From Streptomyces blattellae (GTDB lineage Bacteria > Actinomycetota > Actinomycetes > Streptomycetales > Streptomycetaceae), in assembly GCF_009709555.1 (NCBI RefSeq), contig NZ_WJBG01000170.1:1-64000 (forward strand): 64,000 bases of DNA, in the 5' to 3' direction. Each line of letters starts with the position of its first letter. Within the stretch, counting starts at the first letter, position 1. This document shows positions 25,811 through 33,937 of the stretch, in pieces. The position numbers and the translations under genes are program-made. Under the pieces are notes generated by a model. It worked only from the letters and a program-made list of their open reading frames with translations. It was not told the DNA's origin and searched no databases.

Positions 25811-26327
25811 GACCCTTGATGCGCCCCCGGGCCACAACCGTAGGATCATCCTCCGCAAGTGAATACAGCAGTTACAGCAGTAACTCCCGGCACATGAGCC
25901 GGGCCTGACCATACGTCACCGAGGGGCGGCAGGACGTGAGCGAGGGGTACGAGGGCAACACCGGTACGGACCACGGACGGTCCACCGGTGGCACAGGAAC
26001 AGCCTTTCACCACGCGGGAATTCCGTTCCTGGGGCACGTATTCCGGGTATCGGCACTTCGGCGGGACGAACCGCGCGCACGGCGCATGGCCCAGTCGTCG
26101 CATTCCCGTCGTCCGCCCGAAGGGCGGGCCCTGCGGGCGGTGATGGGGTTTTCCCCGCGCGAGACGTGTTCGAGCGTGGGGAAGCGTGCGGCCGCGAGGC
26201 GGAGGAGGGAGTCATGGCCCAGCCGTGGCGACCGACGGCAACGCGGCGGATGCGTGGGCCGGCCGCCGCAGGGCAGGCGGGAATTTGGCGACTGGGCCAT
26301 GGCCCCGGACGGACGGATTCGACACGC
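25811..26327. other. Intergenic region with related repeat copies upstream of the second SpoIIE-type gene
   Basis: About 500 bp without a convincing gene. At 25860-25885 there is a small imperfect duplication (ACAGCAGTTACAGCAGTAACT). Between 26084 and 26305 there are three copies of a related segment, two direct and one inverted (listed separately). A GTG frame at 25936 has a plausible opening (SEGYEGNTGTDHGRSTGG) but soon becomes unlike a protein, so it is not called. Confidence 0.45.
26084..26305. repeat. Cluster of three related segments, two direct and one inverted
   Basis: Segments starting with ATGGCCCAGTCG-like sequence occur at about 26086-26130 and 26214-26250, and inverted at about 26265-26303 (GGCGACTGGGCCATGGCC on the plus strand). 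The first and third share ATGGCCCAGTCG, then CATTCCCG/AATTCCCG and CGCCC/GCCC blocks. The second and third could fold as one long hairpin. A strong Shine-Dalgarno-ATG (26214) lies inside copy 2. Confidence 0.6.
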
Positions 26328-28343
26328 GTGACGGAGCAGCCGACCTCCTTCGAGCGCCCTGAGACCGGCGCCGGCCCCACGGACCCCCGCGGGGCGATCC
26401 TGCGTACCCCCGGCCCGGGGGCGCGCGCCTCCGCCTTACCGGCACAGGCCCGCACCGGCGAGACCCCGCCCGCGGGGACGCCCGTCGGTGACACGGAGCA
26501 CTCCCAGCCCGCCGCCGTCGAGCCGGACACCCACCGCCCGCGGCCCGTTCCCGAGGGGGTCGCTGTTCAGGGCACCGAAGACGACAAGTCCCGCCAGGAC
26601 CGCCGTACCGGACAGGCGGTGGCGCCGGGCCTGCCCACGCCGATGCGGCGGGACGGGGACCGGCTGCGCTTCGTCGGCGCCGCGACCCGGCGGATCGCCC
26701 GCGGTATCGACCTCGACGAGATCGTGATGGGGCTGTGCCGGGCGACCGTACCGACGTTCTCGGACGCGATCCTGGTCTATCTGCGCGACCCGCTGCCGGT
26801 CGGCGACGAGCGGCCCACCGGCCCGGTGGTGCTGCGGCTGCGCCGTACCGACCGGATCCCGGAGGAGCGGGACACCGAGGGCGGTTTCACACCCGCGCCG
26901 CAGGCCGAGCCGACGGATCTGACGCCGGCCAGCGCGGAGCTGTGCGAGGTGCGGCCCGGCGGCGCGCTGAACGAGGTGCTGCGCGGAGTGCGCCCGGTCT
27001 TCGCCGACGCCCCCGCCGCCCGCGCCGCGCTCCCCGAACTCCTCGGCGCCGACGTGGCCGTACCCGGCGGGCAGCGCGCCATCCTCGCCCCGCTGCGCGG
27101 GCGGCGCCGGGTCATCGGTGCCGCGCTGTTCCTGCGCCGCCCGGAACGCATGGCCTTCGAGCCCGACGACCTCCTCGTCGCCGCCCAGCTCGCCACGCAC
27201 AGCGCGCTCGGCATCGACAAGGCGGTGCTGTACGGCCGTGAGGCGTACATCGCCGACGAGTTGCAGCGCACCATGCTGCCGGAGACGCTGCCGCGGCCCA
27301 CCGGTGTGCGGCTGGCGTCCCGTTACCTGCCCGCCGCCGAGACCGCCCGCGTCGGCGGCGACTGGTACGACGCCATCCCGCTGCCGGGCAGCCGCGTGGC
27401 GCTGGTGGTGGGTGATGTCATGGGGCACTCGATGACGTCCGCCGCGATCATGGGCCAGCTGCGCACGACGGCGCAGACCCTCGCCGGGCTCGACCTGCCG
27501 CCGCAGGAGGTCCTGCACCACCTCGACGAGCAGGCCCAGCGCCTGGGCACCGACCGCATGGCGACCTGCCTGTACGCCGTCTACGACCCCGTGTCGCACC
27601 GCATCACCATCGCCAACGCCGGCCATCCGCCGCCCGTGCTGCTGCACCTCGGCGGCCGGGCGGAGGTACTGCGGGTGCCGCCGGGTGCGCCGATCGGGGT
27701 CGGCGGCGTCGATTTCGAGGCCGTAGAACTGGACGCGCCCGCGGGCGGGACCCTGCTCCTCTACACGGACGGTCTGGTCGAGTCCCGGCTGCGGGACGTG
27801 TGGACCGGCATAGAGCAGCTGCGCGAGAAGCTCGCCGCGACCGCGCAGCTGACGGGGGCCGACCATCCGCCGCCGCTGGAGGCGCTCTGCGACGAGGTGC
27901 TCGACATGCTCGGTCCCGGCGACCGGGACGACGACATCGCGCTGCTCGCCGCCCGCTTCGACGGGATCGCGCCCAGCGATGTCGCGTACTGGTTCCTGGA
28001 GCCGGAGGAGACGGCGCCCGGCAAGGCCCGGCGGCTGGCCCGGCGCGCGCTCGCCCGCTGGGACATGGAGGAGCTGACCGACTCGGTGGAGCTGCTGGTC
28101 AGCGAGGTCGTGACGAACGCGGTGCGCTATGCGTCCCGGCCGATCACGCTGCGGCTGCTGCGTACCGACGTACTGCGCTGCGAGGTCGGCGACGACGTAC
28201 CGCAGCTGCCGCGGCTGCGGCAGGCGCGGGCCACGGACGAGGGCGGACGCGGGCTGTATCTGGTCAACCGGCTGGCCCGGCGCTGGGGAGCGACGCGGCT
28301 GAGCACGGGGAAGGTGGTCTGGTTCGAGCTGAACAGAGGGTGA
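26328..28343 (+). CDS. SpoIIE-family PP2C phosphatase with GAF and HATPase domains
   Basis: A phosphatase of about 671 residues from GTG 26328. After a disordered P/T/A-rich head it has a GAF-like sensor (about 110-305; RIARGIDLDEIVMGLCRATV), the PP2C module (about 310-545; ELQRTMLPETLPRPTGVRLA, then ETARVGGDWYDAIPLPGS and DRDDDIALLAARFDG) and an HATPase domain (about 555-671; ELLVSEVVTNAVRYASRPIT, then ATDEGGRGLYLVNRLARRWG). Likely role: partner-switch control of a sigma factor. The start is uncertain. The ATG at 26214 has a strong GGAGGAGGGA, but it lies in a repeat copy; VTEQPTSFE at 26328 looks more like the family start. The stop is inside a 16-bp repeat. Confidence 0.88.
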   Translation: MTEQPTSFERPETGAGPTDPRGAILRTPGPGARASALPAQARTGETPPAGTPVGDTEHSQPAAVEPDTHRPRPVPEGVAVQGTEDDKSRQDRRTGQAVAPGLPTPMRRDGDRLRFVGAATRRIARGIDLDEIVMGLCRATVPTFSDAILVYLRDPLPVGDERPTGPVVLRLRRTDRIPEERDTEGGFTPAPQAEPTDLTPASAELCEVRPGGALNEVLRGVRPVFADAPAARAALPELLGADVAVPGGQRAILAPLRGRRRVIGAALFLRRPERMAFEPDDLLVAAQLATHSALGIDKAVLYGREAYIADELQRTMLPETLPRPTGVRLASRYLPAAETARVGGDWYDAIPLPGSRVALVVGDVMGHSMTSAAIMGQLRTTAQTLAGLDLPPQEVLHHLDEQAQRLGTDRMATCLYAVYDPVSHRITIANAGHPPPVLLHLGGRAEVLRVPPGAPIGVGGVDFEAVELDAPAGGTLLLYTDGLVESRLRDVWTGIEQLREKLAATAQLTGADHPPPLEALCDEVLDMLGPGDRDDDIALLAARFDGIAPSDVAYWFLEPEETAPGKARRLARRALARWDMEELTDSVELLVSEVVTNAVRYASRPITLRLLRTDVLRCEVGDDVPQLPRLRQARATDEGGRGLYLVNRLARRWGATRLSTGKVVWFELNRG

Positions 28344-28378
28344 GCAGAACAGAGGGCGAGCGCAACAGAGGGTGAGCA
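28331..28378. repeat. 16-bp direct repeat x3 over the stop codon of the SpoIIE-type gene
   Basis: Three imperfect copies of GAACAGAGGGTGAGCA starting at 28331, 28347 and about 28364. The first contains the TGA stop (28341-28343); the third restores TGA at the same place in the unit. Confidence 0.93.
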
Positions 28379-28509
28379 GCCGACTCCGCCGAGAATCGGG
28401 CTGAGCTTGGACATCGTCCAAATGTTGCCGACCTCCCGTCGGCGGAGTTGACTGACCTGCGTGAACGAAGCGACCTGACCGACTCCCCATGCACGACGGG
28501 AGGACGCTC

Positions 28510-29988
28510 GTGACGCAGGCACCCCAGCAGGTTCCGAACACCCAGGTTGCGTACACCACGAACAACGCCGGGATCCCGGTGGAGAGCGACGAGCACTCGC
28601 TGACCATCGGATCCAACGGCCCGGTCCTGCTCCAGGACCACTACCTCATCGAGAAGATGGCCCAGTTCAACCGGGAACGGATCCCGGAGCGCGTGGTGCA
28701 CGCCAAGGGCAGTGGCGCGTACGGAACGTTCGAAGTGACCAACGACGTCAGCCAGTTCACCAAGGCCGACCTGTTCCAGCCGGGCAGGCGCACCGAGATG
28801 CTGGCGCGCTTCTCGACCGTCGCGGGCGAGACCGGCTCCCCCGACACCTGGCGCGACCCCCGCGGCTTCGCGCTGAAGTTCTACACCGAGTACGGCAACT
28901 ACGACCTGGTCGGCAACAACACGCCGGTGTTCTTCGTCCGTGATCCCCAGAAGTTCCAGGACTTCATCCGCTCCCAGAAGCGCCGCCCCGACAACGGGCT
29001 GCGCGACAACAACATGCAGTGGGACTTCTGGACCCTCTCCCCCGAGTCCGCGCACATGGTGACGTGGCTGATGGGCGACCGGGGCATCCCGAAGACGTAC
29101 CGCCACATGAACGGGTACTCCTCCCACACCTATATGTGGGTCAACGGCGGCGGCGAGAAGTTCTGGGTCAAGTACCACCTCAAGACCGACCAGGGCATCG
29201 ACTTCCTCACCCAGGAGGAGGCCGACCGGCTCGCGGGCGAGGACGCCGACTGCCACCGCCGCGATCTGTTCCAGGCGATCGAGCGCGGCGACCACCCGTC
29301 CTGGACGGTCCATGTGCAGGTGATGCCGTTCGAGGACGCCGCCGACTACCGGTTCAACCCGTTCGACCTGACCAAGGTGTGGCCGCACGCCGACTACCCG
29401 CTGATCGAGGTCGGCCGGATGACCCTCGACCAGAACCCCGAGGACTACTTCATCCACGTCGAGCAGGCCGCCTTCGAGCCGTCCAACCTGGTGCCGGGCA
29501 TCGGCCCGTCCCCGGACAAGATGCTGCTCGGCCGGCTCTTCTCGTACCCGGACACGCACCGCTACCGCATCGGCCCCAACTACGCCCAGCTACCGCCCAA
29601 CCGACCCCGCTCACCGGTCAACTCGTACGCCAAGGACGGCCCGATGCGCTACGAAGCGGCCGGCACCGGCGCCCCGTACGCCCCCAACTCGTACGGCGGC
29701 CCGGCCGCCGCCGTCCAGCAGTTCGGCGACATCGCCGGCTGGCAGGCGGCGGGCGAGATGGTGCGCGAGGCATACAAGCTGCACCGCGAGGACGACGACT
29801 TCGGCCAGCCGCGCACCATGATCCGCCAGGTCCTCGACGACGCGGCCCGCGGACGGCTGGTCGCCAACGTCAGCGGGCATCTCAAGCAGGGGGTCACCCG
29901 CCCGGTGGTGGACCGTGCGGTGCGGTACTGGCGCAACATCGACAAGGAGACCGGGGACCGGATCGCCCAGGGGGTCGGCGGAGCCTGA
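28510..29988 (+). CDS. Monofunctional haem catalase
   Basis: A 492-residue clade catalase that dismutates hydrogen peroxide. The distal His is in ERIPERVVHAKGSGAYGTFE, the distal Asn in YTEYGNYDLVGNNTPVFFVR, and the proximal Tyr in GRLFSYPDTHRYRIGPNYAQ. The GTG at 28510 is chosen because GGGAGG lies 6-7 nt upstream. It resembles the CatA/KatA vegetative catalases of Streptomyces, which are controlled by a Fur-like repressor, but no such regulator is adjacent. Confidence 0.96.
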   Translation: MTQAPQQVPNTQVAYTTNNAGIPVESDEHSLTIGSNGPVLLQDHYLIEKMAQFNRERIPERVVHAKGSGAYGTFEVTNDVSQFTKADLFQPGRRTEMLARFSTVAGETGSPDTWRDPRGFALKFYTEYGNYDLVGNNTPVFFVRDPQKFQDFIRSQKRRPDNGLRDNNMQWDFWTLSPESAHMVTWLMGDRGIPKTYRHMNGYSSHTYMWVNGGGEKFWVKYHLKTDQGIDFLTQEEADRLAGEDADCHRRDLFQAIERGDHPSWTVHVQVMPFEDAADYRFNPFDLTKVWPHADYPLIEVGRMTLDQNPEDYFIHVEQAAFEPSNLVPGIGPSPDKMLLGRLFSYPDTHRYRIGPNYAQLPPNRPRSPVNSYAKDGPMRYEAAGTGAPYAPNSYGGPAAAVQQFGDIAGWQAAGEMVREAYKLHREDDDFGQPRTMIRQVLDDAARGRLVANVSGHLKQGVTRPVVDRAVRYWRNIDKETGDRIAQGVGGA

Positions 29989-30012
29989 CGCACCCGGTCC
30001 CCTCTCGTGCCG

Positions 30013-32322
30013 CTACTGGCCGCTGTTCGGGTCGGGCGGGATCGCGGGAGTGCCGTCGTCCGCCGGCGGTGATGTCGTAGGCGTCTGGGTCGGTGTCTGA
30101 GTGGGTGTCTGTGTCGGGGTCTGCGTGGGCGTCTGCGTCGGGGTCTGCGACGGCGGGGCCTGGGTGGTCGGCGCCTCGGTTGTCGGAGCCTGGCTCGGCG
30201 TCTCGACCGGCTCCTCGGTCTGTGTCGGGGTCCAGGTCGGCTCGACCGCCGCGCCCTGGGTGGTGTCCAGGTCGAACTCGGCGTCCGTGTCCGTCACGCC
30301 GAACATGTACGCCGCCCAGATCTGCGCCGGGAACCCGCCGCCGTTGACCCTGCCCTTGCCCGGCAGGGTGCCCGTCGCGCCCTTCATGTCGACCTGCTTG
30401 CCGGTCTTGCGCTCCTCGCCGAACAGACCGATCGACGTGACCAGGTCCGGCGTGTAGCCGGTGAACCAGGCCGACCTGCCGAAGTCGGAGGTACCGGTCT
30501 TGCCGGCGACCTCCTGGCCGTCGCGGGCCGGGTTCTCGCGCACCGACGTGCGGGCCGTACCGTCGTCGACCACGCCGGTCAGCACCGACGTCACCGTGTC
30601 CGCCGCCTCACGGCTGATCACCTGCTCGCCGATCGGGTCCGGCATCTTGATCGTCCGGTCGTTCTGCTCGGCCGACGCGACGAGGGTCGGGGTGACCTTC
30701 TTGCCGTGGTTGTCGAGGGTGGCGTAGACCCCGGCCATCTCCAGCGGGCTGGCGCCCATGGTGCCCAGCGTCTGCGCGGCCACCGCCTCCTCGTCCTCGA
30801 CGTTCATGCCGAGCCGGCCGGCGGTCTCCATCACCTTGTCCATGCCGACGTCGATGCCCATCTGCGCAAACACCGAGTTGATGGACTTGTTCATCGCGGT
30901 CTGCACGGTGACGTCGCCGTAGTCGACGTCGTCCTCGTTCGGCGGGGCGAAGCCGACCTTCTTGCCGTCGTCCTCGACCGGCCGCTTGCTCGTGCCGTCG
31001 TAGATCGTGTTCGCGGAGATCGTCGTACCGTCCTGCGTCTTGGCCTCGTTCTCCAGGGCGGCGGCGAGGATCACCGGCTTGAACGTCGACGCGGGCTGGT
31101 AGTCCGATCTGGTCGCGTTGGAGCGGTAGTGCTTGAAGTAGTCCTCGCCGCCGTACAGGGCGACGATCTTTCCCGTCTCGGGGTCGACGGAGACGCCACC
31201 GGCCTGGATGTTCCCGTCGACGGTGCGCTTCTCCGGGTCCAGCTTGCTGGTCAGCTGCGTCTGGGCGGCCTTCTCCAGCTGCGTCTGCTTCTTCTTGTCG
31301 ATGTTCAGGGTGATGGTCCAGCCCTGCCCGTCGACTTGGGCCTCCGCTTCGGAGCGCGTGAGACCCTCCCGCTTCATCAGCTGGTTCTCCAGCTCCGTGT
31401 TGGCGAGATCGACCAGATACCCCTTCTGCCCCTCCCGGCCAGCGGCGGCCTTCGGCTCCTCGGGCACCGGGAACTTCATGTTCTGCCGCTTGCCGGCGTC
31501 CAGCCAGTCCATCTCGACCATGTTGTCCAGGACGTAGTTCCAGCGCGCCTGGACCAGTTCCTTGCCGGTTTCGGAGGCGACGGCCCAGTCGTACGTGCTC
31601 GGCGCCTGGAGCAGGGCGGCGAGGTACGCGCCCTGCTCGACCGTGAGGTCCTCGACGTCGACGCGGTAGTAGGCCTGCGCGGCGGCCTGGATGCCGTACG
31701 CGTTGCGGCCGAAGTAGCTGGTGTTGAGGTAGCCCGCGAGGATTTCGTCCTTGGACATCTGGCGGTCCACCTTCAAGGAGATGACGATCTCCTGCAGTTT
31801 GCGGGTGACCGTCTGTTCCTGGCTGAGGTAGTAGTTCTTGACGTACTGCTGGGTGATCGTCGAACCACCCTGGGCGCCCCTGCCGGCCAAGGTGTTGAAC
31901 ACACCGCGGGCCGTGCCCCTGAGGTCGATGCCGGAGTCCTTGTAGAACGTCTTGTTCTCCGCGGCGACGAAGGTGTTCCGGACGTCCTTGGGCACCTGGG
32001 CGATGTCCACGATCTCGCGGTTGACCTCGCCGTCGCGGGCCAGGACCGAGCCGTCGCTGTACTTGTAGACGTTGCTCTGCAACTTCGCGGCCTGCTCCGC
32101 CGCGTTGCCCTCGGGTATGTCGACGACCAGGTACAGCACGATGAAGCCGCCGATGCCGAGCAGACAGAAGCCGAAGAACGTGCCGAGGATCTTCCTCCAC
32201 GTGAACATCCGGCGTATGAAGCTCTTGCCGTCGTTCTTCCCCGGCGCTCGTCGCGAGCGGCGCCTGGGCGCGGCGCGGTGGCCACCGCGCTGTCGCGCTC
32301 GTCTCTCTTCCGCTCGTCCCAT
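30013..32322 (-). CDS. Bifunctional penicillin-binding protein (class A)
   Basis: A class A PBP of about 769 residues. It has a basic cytoplasmic head, one membrane segment (about residues 30-55, ILGTFFGFCLLGIGGFIVLY), a GT51 glycosyltransferase domain (VAAENKTFYKDSGIDLRG, then GGSTITQQYVKNYYL) and a transpeptidase domain with the active-site STFKPV (about 411), KSINS and KTGTSDFG (about 606). It polymerises and cross-links peptidoglycan. The tail is a long P/T/Q/A-rich segment with a (QTPT)n repeat encoded by a 12-bp DNA repeat. The ATG at 32322 (MGRAEERRARQRGG) has GGAG upstream; a GTG at 32358 is the alternative. Confidence 0.95.
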   Translation of the reverse strand: MGRAEERRARQRGGHRAAPRRRSRRAPGKNDGKSFIRRMFTWRKILGTFFGFCLLGIGGFIVLYLVVDIPEGNAAEQAAKLQSNVYKYSDGSVLARDGEVNREIVDIAQVPKDVRNTFVAAENKTFYKDSGIDLRGTARGVFNTLAGRGAQGGSTITQQYVKNYYLSQEQTVTRKLQEIVISLKVDRQMSKDEILAGYLNTSYFGRNAYGIQAAAQAYYRVDVEDLTVEQGAYLAALLQAPSTYDWAVASETGKELVQARWNYVLDNMVEMDWLDAGKRQNMKFPVPEEPKAAAGREGQKGYLVDLANTELENQLMKREGLTRSEAEAQVDGQGWTITLNIDKKKQTQLEKAAQTQLTSKLDPEKRTVDGNIQAGGVSVDPETGKIVALYGGEDYFKHYRSNATRSDYQPASTFKPVILAAALENEAKTQDGTTISANTIYDGTSKRPVEDDGKKVGFAPPNEDDVDYGDVTVQTAMNKSINSVFAQMGIDVGMDKVMETAGRLGMNVEDEEAVAAQTLGTMGASPLEMAGVYATLDNHGKKVTPTLVASAEQNDRTIKMPDPIGEQVISREAADTVTSVLTGVVDDGTARTSVRENPARDGQEVAGKTGTSDFGRSAWFTGYTPDLVTSIGLFGEERKTGKQVDMKGATGTLPGKGRVNGGGFPAQIWAAYMFGVTDTDAEFDLDTTQGAAVEPTWTPTQTEEPVETPSQAPTTEAPTTQAPPSQTPTQTPTQTPTQTPTQTPTQTPTTSPPADDGTPAIPPDPNSGQ
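30084..30150. repeat. 12-bp in-frame repeat in the PBP C-terminal tail
   Basis: More than five copies of a 12-bp unit, consensus GTCTGSGTSGGN on the plus strand, encode the (QTPT)n tail close to the stop codon. Confidence 0.95.
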
Positions 32323-32729
32323 GACTCCGTCTGCTCCGCTTCGGTCGTCAGCTGTCACACAGGTTTCAGGCTCCGGTCAGCTCAGAAAGCTAGCACCGCT
32401 GTATGTGACAAAGGGCGGGCGATCCGGTCCTTTACGGACGTGACACTCAGCACGTGCCACTCAGCACCCGCCCCATCAAAACCGACGCGCGGGAGGGCAG
32501 AAAGGTTGCTTCAGAAGCGTACGGGTGAACCACCTCGCACCTCACGCCACACGCCTCCCGCCACACGCCTCCCGCCGGGGCCCGACCGATCCCGCGTCGG
32601 GAACGGCCGCCCTCGCGCCAGTAGCGGAATCGTGACAATCGCCTTTCACCTGCACCGTCGTACGCCCCGTACCGATCTACACACTCGACGTATACACGCG
32701 AGGTATACGCCGTGTGTACAGTCCTCCCC
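32323..32729. other. Divergent intergenic region between the PBP and PadR genes
   Basis: About 400 bp. It holds a perfect 14-bp duplication (GCCACACGCCTCCC at 32546-32559 and 32560-32573) and the PadR-type palindrome at 32689-32709. A TACAGT at 32717-32722 ends 7 nt before the PadR ATG, which suggests a leaderless transcript. No gene was recognised here. Confidence 0.5.
32689..32709. promoter_or_regulatory. Palindromic operator upstream of the PadR gene
   Basis: CGTATAC and GTATACG are perfect inverted 7-bp arms separated by 7 bp. The site overlaps the promoter region of the PadR-ABC operon, 20 bp before the start codon. Autoregulation by PadR is inferred from family practice. Confidence 0.65.
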
Positions 32730-33254
32730 ATGTCCATCGGTCACACCCTCCTGGGGCTCCTGGAGTCCGGCCCGCGTCACGGCTACGACCTGAAGCGGGC
32801 CTTCGACGAGAAGTTCGGTCATGACCGGCCGCTGCACTACGGCCAGGTCTACTCGACGATGTCCCGGCTGCTGAAGAACGGTCTCGTCGAAGTCGACGGG
32901 ATCGAGCCCGGCGGCGGTCCGGAACGCAAGCGGTACGCGATCACCGAGGCCGGCATCACCGACGTACAGCGGTGGCTGGCGACGCCGGAGAAGCCGGAGC
33001 CGTATCTGCAGTCGACCCTGTACACCAAGGTCGTTCTCGCGCTGCTGACGCACCGGAACGCCGCCGACATCCTCGACACACAGCGTTCCGAGCATCTGCG
33101 GATGATGCGGATCCTCACCGACCGGAAGAGGAAGGGGGACCTGGCCGACCAGCTGATCTGCGACCACGCCCTGTTCCATCTGGAGGCCGATCTGCGCTGG
33201 CTGGAACTGACCGCCGCGCGTCTGCACAAGCTCGCCGAGGCGGTGACCCGATGA
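32730..33254 (+). CDS. PadR-family transcriptional regulator
   Basis: A 174-residue PadR regulator with an N-terminal winged helix (SIGHTLLGLLESGPRHGYDL, then HYGQVYSTMSRLLKNGLVEV and GPERKRYAITEAG) and a C-terminal helical dimerisation domain. It overlaps the ABC ATPase gene by ATGA and probably represses the exporter operon until an inducer binds. A palindrome lies upstream of the start. No Shine-Dalgarno is seen, so the mRNA may be leaderless. Confidence 0.93.
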   Translation: MSIGHTLLGLLESGPRHGYDLKRAFDEKFGHDRPLHYGQVYSTMSRLLKNGLVEVDGIEPGGGPERKRYAITEAGITDVQRWLATPEKPEPYLQSTLYTKVVLALLTHRNAADILDTQRSEHLRMMRILTDRKRKGDLADQLICDHALFHLEADLRWLELTAARLHKLAEAVTR

Positions 33255-33937
33255 CCCCCGCAGGCTCCCTGCTCGTCGCGACCGGTCTGCGCAAGGCGTA
33301 CGGTCCGACCACGGCGCTCGACGGCGCCGAGTTCTCCATCCACCCCGGCGAGGTCGTCGCCGTGATGGGCCCCTCTGGCTCCGGGAAGTCGACCTTGCTG
33401 CACTGCCTCGCGGGGATCGTGCCGCCGGACTCCGGGTCGATCCTCTACAACGGCCGTGAGATGGCCCGGATGAGCGATGCCGAGCGCAGTCAGCTGCGGC
33501 GCAGCGAGTTCGGGTTCGTGTTCCAGTTCGGGCAGTTGGTGCCGGAGCTGACCTGCGTCGAGAACGTCGCCCTGCCGCTGCGGCTGAGCGGGACGAACCG
33601 CAAGGAGGCCGAGCAGGCCGCCCTGTCCTGGATGGAGCGGCTGGAGGTCGACGACCTGCGCAAGAAGCGGCCCGGCGAGGTCTCCGGCGGTCAGGGGCAG
33701 CGCGTCGCCGTCGCCCGCTCGCTGGTGACCAACCCGTGCGTGCTGTTCGCCGACGAGCCGACCGGCGCACTGGACTCGCTCAACGGCGAGCGGGTGATGG
33801 AGCTGCTCACGGAGGCCGCCCGGTCCACCAACGCCGCCGTCGTGCTGGTCACGCACGAGGCTCGGGTGGCCGCGTACTCGGACCGCGAGATCGTCGTACG
33901 GGACGGCAAGTCCCGGGACATGGAGCGGGTCGTATGA
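33251..33937 (+). CDS. ABC transporter ATP-binding protein (LolD/MacB-like)
   Basis: A 228-residue ATPase with Walker A VMGPSGSGKSTLLHCLAG, Q-loop FGFVFQFGQLVPELT, signature VSGGQGQRVAVARSL and Walker B VLFADEPTGALDS. This is the MacB/LolD/FtsE-like group that powers extrusion by FtsX-type permeases. It overlaps both neighbours by ATGA (padR upstream and the permease downstream), so the three are translationally coupled. Confidence 0.95.
   Translation: MTPAGSLLVATGLRKAYGPTTALDGAEFSIHPGEVVAVMGPSGSGKSTLLHCLAGIVPPDSGSILYNGREMARMSDAERSQLRRSEFGFVFQFGQLVPELTCVENVALPLRLSGTNRKEAEQAALSWMERLEVDDLRKKRPGEVSGGQGQRVAVARSLVTNPCVLFADEPTGALDSLNGERVMELLTEAARSTNAAVVLVTHEARVAAYSDREIVVRDGKSRDMERVV

Noticed and set aside
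25936..26331. Possible separate gene starting SEGYEGNTGTDHG
   Set aside because: The opening is plausible, but after about 30 codons the frame is arginine-rich and overlaps the repeat segments, with no family match.
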